Origin: Clostridia bacterium
Lineage (GTDB): Bacteria; Bacillota_A; Clostridia; Oscillospirales; CAG-272
Length of the DNA: 9,815 bases
Assembly (NCBI GenBank): GCA_017652965.1
Contig: JAGBZZ010000273.1
Coordinates: 1-9,815 of the forward strand
Direction of reading: 5' to 3'
A program made the position numbers and the translations under genes. Below, in pieces: positions 7,393-9,815 of the stretch. A model generated the notes under the pieces. That model searched no databases, was not told where the DNA came from, and saw only the letters and a program-made list of their open reading frames with translations. Each line of letters opens with the position of its first letter. Positions within the stretch are counted from its first letter, which is position 1.

Positions 7393-7421
7393 ATTATAGC
7401 ACAATCCTGCTCGTTTGGCAA
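7393..7421 (-). promoter_or_regulatory. Sigma-A promoter of the redox operon
   Basis: Read on the - strand, TTGCCA (7421-7416) and TATAAT (7398-7393) are separated by 17 nt, with a TGC extended -10 directly upstream of TATAAT. Transcription should start near 7386, giving a leader of about 68 nt. The match is 5 of 6 at -35 and 6 of 6 at -10. Confidence 0.85.
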
Positions 7422-7457
7422 CCGTATATTCCCTTATTTTTGCTTTTATTTGTGTTT

Positions 7458-7473
7458 TCTTTTGCGGAAAAGA
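7458..7473. promoter_or_regulatory. Small dyad midway between the divergent promoters
   Basis: TCTTTT (7458-7463) and AAAAGA (7468-7473) form a perfect inverted repeat around GCGG. It lies almost midway between the two -35 boxes (7421 and 7496) in A/T-rich DNA. It could be a regulator site, a promoter UP-type element, or chance in low-complexity sequence; nothing here tells these apart. Confidence 0.25.
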
Positions 7474-7495
7474 TAGAAAAGTTTTGAAAAAGCAC

Positions 7496-7524
7496 TTGAC
7501 AAAGATGCTCACTTCGCATATAAT
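7496..7524 (+). promoter_or_regulatory. Perfect-consensus sigma-A promoter of rpmH
   Basis: TTGACA (7496-7501) and TATAAT (7519-7524) match the consensus at all 12 positions with a 17-nt spacer. An A/T-rich tract lies just upstream. The predicted start near 7531 leaves a leader of about 87 nt before rpmH. Such strength fits a ribosomal protein gene. Confidence 0.95.
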
Positions 7525-7546
7525 ATATGAGTATGAATACGCGAAG
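7512..7546. promoter_or_regulatory. Inverted repeat flanking the rpmH -10 box and start site
   Basis: CTTCGC (7512-7517) and GCGAAG (7541-7546) are perfect 6-nt inverted arms separated by 23 nt. They bracket the -10 element and predicted transcription start, a geometry compatible with an operator. No known regulator site is recognised and the arms are short, so chance is possible. Confidence 0.3.
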
Positions 7547-7561
7547 GATGAGTTCTTCACC

Positions 7562-7586
7562 GTTTATATGACAAGCTTATATAAAC
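7562..7586 (+). promoter_or_regulatory. Hairpin in the rpmH 5' leader
   Basis: GTTTATAT (7562-7569) and ATATAAAC (7579-7586) are exact complements around a 9-nt spacer; a further G-U and an A-U pair can extend the stem inward. The hairpin lies in the untranslated leader, 17 nt before the rpmH Shine-Dalgarno site. There is no T-tract after it, so it is not a terminator. It could affect mRNA stability or translation. Confidence 0.5.
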
Positions 7587-7617
7587 AATCCCTTATCCTA
7601 AAGAAGGAGGTGTCGCC

Positions 7618-7752
7618 ATGAAAAGAACGTACCAGCCCAAGAAGAGACAGAGAAAAGTTGAGCACGGTTTCAGAAAGAGAATGGCAACCGCTAACGGTAG
7701 AAAAGTTCTGAAGAGAAGACGCGCTAAAGGCAGAGCCCAGCTTACCTATTGA
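7618..7752 (+). CDS. rpmH: 50S ribosomal protein L34
   Basis: This 44-residue, highly basic protein begins [18 protein letters not shown] and contains [19 protein letters not shown], which is the complete, textbook L34 pattern at the usual length. It is a structural protein of the large ribosomal subunit. A near-perfect Shine-Dalgarno site (AAGGAGG, 7604-7610) sits 7 nt before the ATG. The stop TGA (7750-7752) is followed directly by an in-frame TAA, giving tandem stops. Codon use differs from its neighbours: 9 of 10 arginines are AGA, and valine is always GTT, while rnpA next door uses only CGN for its arginines. It is first in the rpmH-rnpA-yidD-yidC-jag block but is followed by a hairpin terminator, so its transcript level is probably well above that of the rest. 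Confidence 0.97.
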   Translation: MKRTYQPKKRQRKVEHGFRKRMATANGRKVLKRRRAKGRAQLTY

Positions 7753-7764
7753 TAAGTGCCGACA

Positions 7765-7804
7765 AAAAACTCCGATATCCGCTCCGGCCTTTATCGGAGT
7801 TTTT
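7765..7804 (+). terminator. Intrinsic terminator/attenuator between rpmH and rnpA
   Basis: AAAAACTCCGATA (7765-7777) pairs with TATCGGAGTTTTT (7792-7804), a 13-bp perfect stem with a 14-nt loop, followed by GTTT. It starts 12 nt after the rpmH stop. No clear promoter is visible between it and rnpA at 7826, so rnpA and later genes probably depend on read-through. Confidence 0.8.
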
Positions 7805-7825
7805 GTTTACCAAAGAGGAGCCGCT

Positions 7826-8200
7826 ATGAAGTTCCCCGCCATTTGCGAAAATCATTTATATTCCAAAGCGTATTCAAAGGGCAAGCGGTACGTGACCGAT
7901 CGGCTTGCCGTTTATCTTTTGCCCGACTATGCCGCCAAGCGTTTGGCAAAGGCACACCCCGAGCATCTCGTGGTCAACCGCCTTGGGCTTACGGTCTCAA
8001 AAAAGCTCGGCTCTGCCGTTGTGCGCAACCGTGTCAAGCGCATATTGCGTGAGGGCTACCGCGCCGCCATGGCCGAGCATCCTATCAAGACCGGGTTTCT
8101 TATCGTGATCGCCGCGCGTGAGCGTGCCGTCACCGCCGATACCCGGGAGATCGCGCGGGATCTTGTCCGCGCCTTTCAAAAGCTGGGGCTTTGCGTATGA
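7826..8200 (+). CDS. rnpA: Ribonuclease P protein component
   Basis: This 124-residue basic protein is the protein subunit of RNase P, which binds the catalytic RNA and helps mature the 5' ends of tRNAs. The diagnostic RNR region is clear: V-S-K-K-L-G-S-A-V then V66-R67-N68-R69-V-K-R72, continuing ILREGYR. The LGLTVSKK segment and the LIVIAARE strand also fit the family. The length is normal. The start ATG has AGAGGAG at 7814-7820, 5 nt upstream. The gap from rpmH (73 nt) contains a terminator hairpin. The stop TGA overlaps the yidD start by 4 nt, so the two are translationally coupled. Confidence 0.95.
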   Translation: MKFPAICENHLYSKAYSKGKRYVTDRLAVYLLPDYAAKRLAKAHPEHLVVNRLGLTVSKKLGSAVVRNRVKRILREGYRAAMAEHPIKTGFLIVIAARERAVTADTREIARDLVRAFQKLGLCV

Positions 8201-8472
8201 AGCGGCTTTTTATACTGCTGATACGCGGCTACCAAAGATTCATCTCTCCCATAAAACCGTCCTGCTGCAGGTTTACTCCAACCTGCTCGGCCTATGCGAT
8301 AGAAGCATTAGAAAAACGTGGCCTTATCGTCGGGCTTTTTCTCTTTATATGGCGCATTCTCCGTTGTAACCCCTTCTGCCGAGGGGGCTATGACCCTGTG
8401 CCTTTACGAGGGATCCGCCCGTTCAGCAGATCGTGGGAGGAGGATCACGGAGTTTCCGATACGGAGGATTAA
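8197..8472 (+). CDS. yidD: Membrane protein insertion efficiency factor YidD
   Basis: This 91-residue protein has the YidD signature: [24 protein letters not shown] (residues 10-33, cysteines C23, C24, C30) followed by [13 protein letters not shown]. YidD is a small membrane-associated factor that helps YidC insert proteins into the membrane. A hydrophobic N-terminus and a segment [14 protein letters not shown] fit membrane association. The start is the ATG at 8197, which overlaps the rnpA stop (ATGA). A TTG at 8191 in the same frame would add two residues and has no better ribosome-binding site. The tail after DPVP ([17 protein letters not shown]) is acidic and variable. The end of the gene carries the GGAGGA ribosome-binding site for yidC. 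Confidence 0.94.
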   Translation: MKRLFILLIRGYQRFISPIKPSCCRFTPTCSAYAIEALEKRGLIVGLFLFIWRILRCNPFCRGGYDPVPLRGIRPFSRSWEEDHGVSDTED

Positions 8473-8474
8473 AC

Positions 8475-9557
8475 ATGTTCGATTTCATTTTCCAGGGCCT
8501 CGGATATGTCATTCGCTTTTGCTATTACACCATCGGGTTTGAGAGCTATGCGTTGGCACTTCTGTGGTTCGCACTGATCGTAAAGATCGTGCTTCTCCCG
8601 TTTGGGATCAAGCAACAGAAAAATCAGATCAAGGGTGCCAAGCTGCGCCCCAAGATGTATGCCATTGAGAGAAAGTATGCCGGAGCGACCGACCGTGTCT
8701 CCCTGCAGAAAAAGCAGCAGGAGATCATGGACATGCAGCAGAAGGAGGGCTACTCTCCCCTTTCGGGCTGTCTGCCTATGCTGATCCAGTTCCCGCTGAT
8801 CCTTGTGCTTTATCGCATCATCCAGCGTCCGCTTTCCTATATTTGCATGCTGGGTGAGGACGTCATCAAGGCGCTGGCCGAGAATCCGCTCATTAAAGAG
8901 GAGAGCGCCCAAGAGATCAAGATCCTCGGCAAGGTGCTGAACGAGGGGGTTGAGAAATTCCCCGAGCTTGCAGGCGTGGACCTCCCGAACTTTGATCTCT
9001 TCGGGGTCATCAATCTTGCAAGCAGCCCCAACGAGAACTTCTGGTCTTGGGCGCTGGTGATCCCCGTTGTGGTTTTTGCATCGCAGTTCTTCACCATGAA
9101 GCTTTCCCGCATGCTGAACCCGATGATGGCCGCCCAGAATCAGACCAAGGAATCGCAGATGTCTATGAAGATCATGGATTTTGCGATGCCCGCCATGACC
9201 CTGTTTCTGGCCTTCTCTCTCCCTGCCGCCCTGGGTCTTTACTGGTTCTTCCAGGCGATCCTCGGTGTTGCGCAGATGCTGCTGCTTGCCAAGTTCATGC
9301 CCCTGCCCACCTTTACCGAGGAGGAGCTGAAGGAGGCCGAGCGTGCCCTGCGTGGCAAGGGCCCGCGTGCCAAGAACAACACCGTTGCCGCCGCCGACCC
9401 GGACCGCCCGCGCCCCCGCTCGCTGCATCACATTGATGACGACGATGAGGATTATGACGTGCAGGCACAGCGCAGAGCTCCCGCACCGCAGAAAAAGGCC
9501 ACCAACAAAAACATCACTGCCGCCCCCCTAAAGGATGACAGAAAAGACGACGAGTAA
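8475..9557 (+). CDS. yidC: Membrane protein insertase YidC/SpoIIIJ
   Basis: This 360-residue insertase (YidC/Oxa1/Alb3 family) places membrane proteins into the cytoplasmic membrane, alone or with SecYEG. Five hydrophobic segments are visible at about residues 24-44, 99-119, 189-210, 236-250 and 252-275. The conserved motif PLSGCLPMLIQFP lies at 95-107. The groove position that is arginine in E. coli (R366) aligns with K37 here, in FALIVKIVLLPF. Between segments 2 and 3 is a loop of about 70 residues. There is no lipobox; the first membrane segment starts almost at once. The C-terminal tail is basic with an acidic cluster D321-D328 (DDDDEDYD), then PQKKATNKN. The ATG at 8475 has GGAGGA at 8463-8468, 6 nt upstream; yidD ends 2 nt before it. 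A frame from 8433 would overlap yidD. Confidence 0.95.
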   Translation: MFDFIFQGLGYVIRFCYYTIGFESYALALLWFALIVKIVLLPFGIKQQKNQIKGAKLRPKMYAIERKYAGATDRVSLQKKQQEIMDMQQKEGYSPLSGCLPMLIQFPLILVLYRIIQRPLSYICMLGEDVIKALAENPLIKEESAQEIKILGKVLNEGVEKFPELAGVDLPNFDLFGVINLASSPNENFWSWALVIPVVVFASQFFTMKLSRMLNPMMAAQNQTKESQMSMKIMDFAMPAMTLFLAFSLPAALGLYWFFQAILGVAQMLLLAKFMPLPTFTEEELKEAERALRGKGPRAKNNTVAAADPDRPRPRSLHHIDDDDEDYDVQAQRRAPAPQKKATNKNITAAPLKDDRKDDE

Positions 9558-9570
9558 GAAAGGTTTAGAT

Positions 9571-9815
9571 ATGATAAAGGAAATTACCGCAACGGGTAAG
9601 GATCTCTCGCTTGCGAAGGAAAATGCCGTTGCCGCCCTTGGTGCCGGCCCGAACGATGACGTAAATTTTGAAATTCTTGACCTTGGCACGAAGGGTATCT
9701 TCGGTATTGGTGCCCGCCCCGCCAAGGTGCGCGCCTATATCGAGCTGCCCGACACCACCGAGCGCCGCCCCCGCGGTGGCCGCCCCGCCAAGGAGGCGAA
9801 GGAGCCCAAGGAGAC
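9571..9815 (+). CDS. jag: RNA-binding protein Jag/KhpB, N-terminal part (runs off the window)
   Basis: The first 81 codons are present and the gene continues past the right edge. The start MIKEITATGKDLSLAKENA and the motif K41-G-I-F-G-I-G47-ARPAKV are the Jag-N domain, normally followed by KH and R3H RNA-binding domains that would lie outside the window. A basic, Pro/Lys/Glu-rich linker begins at about residue 62 (TERRPRGGRPAKE). Jag/KhpB binds RNA and is linked to cell elongation and division in other Gram-positive bacteria. The purine-rich AAGAAAGG ends 7 nt before the ATG, and yidC stops 13 nt upstream. This neighbour order (yidC-jag) is standard in Bacillota and supports the call. Confidence 0.93.
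   Translation, partial: MIKEITATGKDLSLAKENAVAALGAGPNDDVNFEILDLGTKGIFGIGARPAKVRAYIELPDTTERRPRGGRPAKEAKEPKE

Noticed and set aside
5828..7399. 523-codon open frame on the + strand antisense to the GlpA-like gene
   Set aside because: It is a shadow frame created by GC-rich codon use. The translation shows no recognisable domain, is rich in G/H/D, and opposes a well-supported flavoprotein with promoter and ribosome-binding site.
7593..7601. TTATCCTAA, resembling a DnaA box
   Set aside because: It matches only 7 of 9 positions of TTATCCACA, is alone, and overlaps the approach to the rpmH ribosome-binding site; a single weak match does not support an origin.
8469..9431. 320-codon - strand open frame antisense to yidC
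   Set aside because: Low-complexity basic translation (many Q, H, G, L) and a clear YidC on the other strand.

Overview
The window looks like chromosomal DNA from a GC-rich member of the Bacillota, most likely the class Clostridia and plausibly a gut-type lineage. The evidence is the gene order rpmH-rnpA-yidD-yidC-jag, the strong purine-rich Shine-Dalgarno sites, a PotD that looks like a lipoprotein, and an anaerobe-style flavoprotein/Fe-S gene trio. The GC-rich codon use is judged by eye. The lineage call is inference: there is no rRNA or other taxonomic marker beyond these proteins.

Region 1 (1-3008, + strand) is the distal part of a polyamine ABC transporter operon. It holds the last codons of an ATPase (potA-like), two permeases (potB, potC) and a substrate-binding protein (potD). 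The genes are separated by 1 nt or overlap by 4 nt, and a strong intrinsic terminator follows. The PotD-like protein is unusual in having a lipoprotein-type signal and also a predicted C-terminal membrane segment.

Region 2 (3019-4126, + strand) is a single Gfo/Idh/MocA-type oxidoreductase gene with its own promoter. It ends at a 15-bp hairpin that can serve as a terminator for both converging transcripts.

Region 3 (4160-7421, - strand) is a tightly coupled three-gene redox operon. It encodes a GlpA/LhgO-like FAD oxidoreductase with a C-terminal BFD-type 2Fe-2S domain, an NAD(P)/FAD oxidoreductase, and a small four-cysteine DUF1667-type protein. The proteins probably form one electron-transfer complex. 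Glycerol-3-phosphate is the family-based guess for the substrate, but glpK and glpF are not in view. The operon has a near-consensus sigma-A promoter.

Region 4 (7496-9815, + strand) starts with a perfect-consensus promoter divergent from region 3. It carries rpmH (ribosomal protein L34, 44 aa), an internal terminator/attenuator, rnpA (RNase P protein), yidD, yidC and the start of jag/khpB. This is the conserved block that often borders oriC, but dnaA is not next to rpmH here and no cluster of DnaA boxes is visible.

I found no CRISPR array, tRNA, rRNA, insertion sequence or phage gene, and nothing that I can defend as a wholly undescribed system. The best leads are the double-anchored PotD, the wiring of the redox trio, the structured rpmH promoter and leader, and the very different arginine codon use of rpmH.
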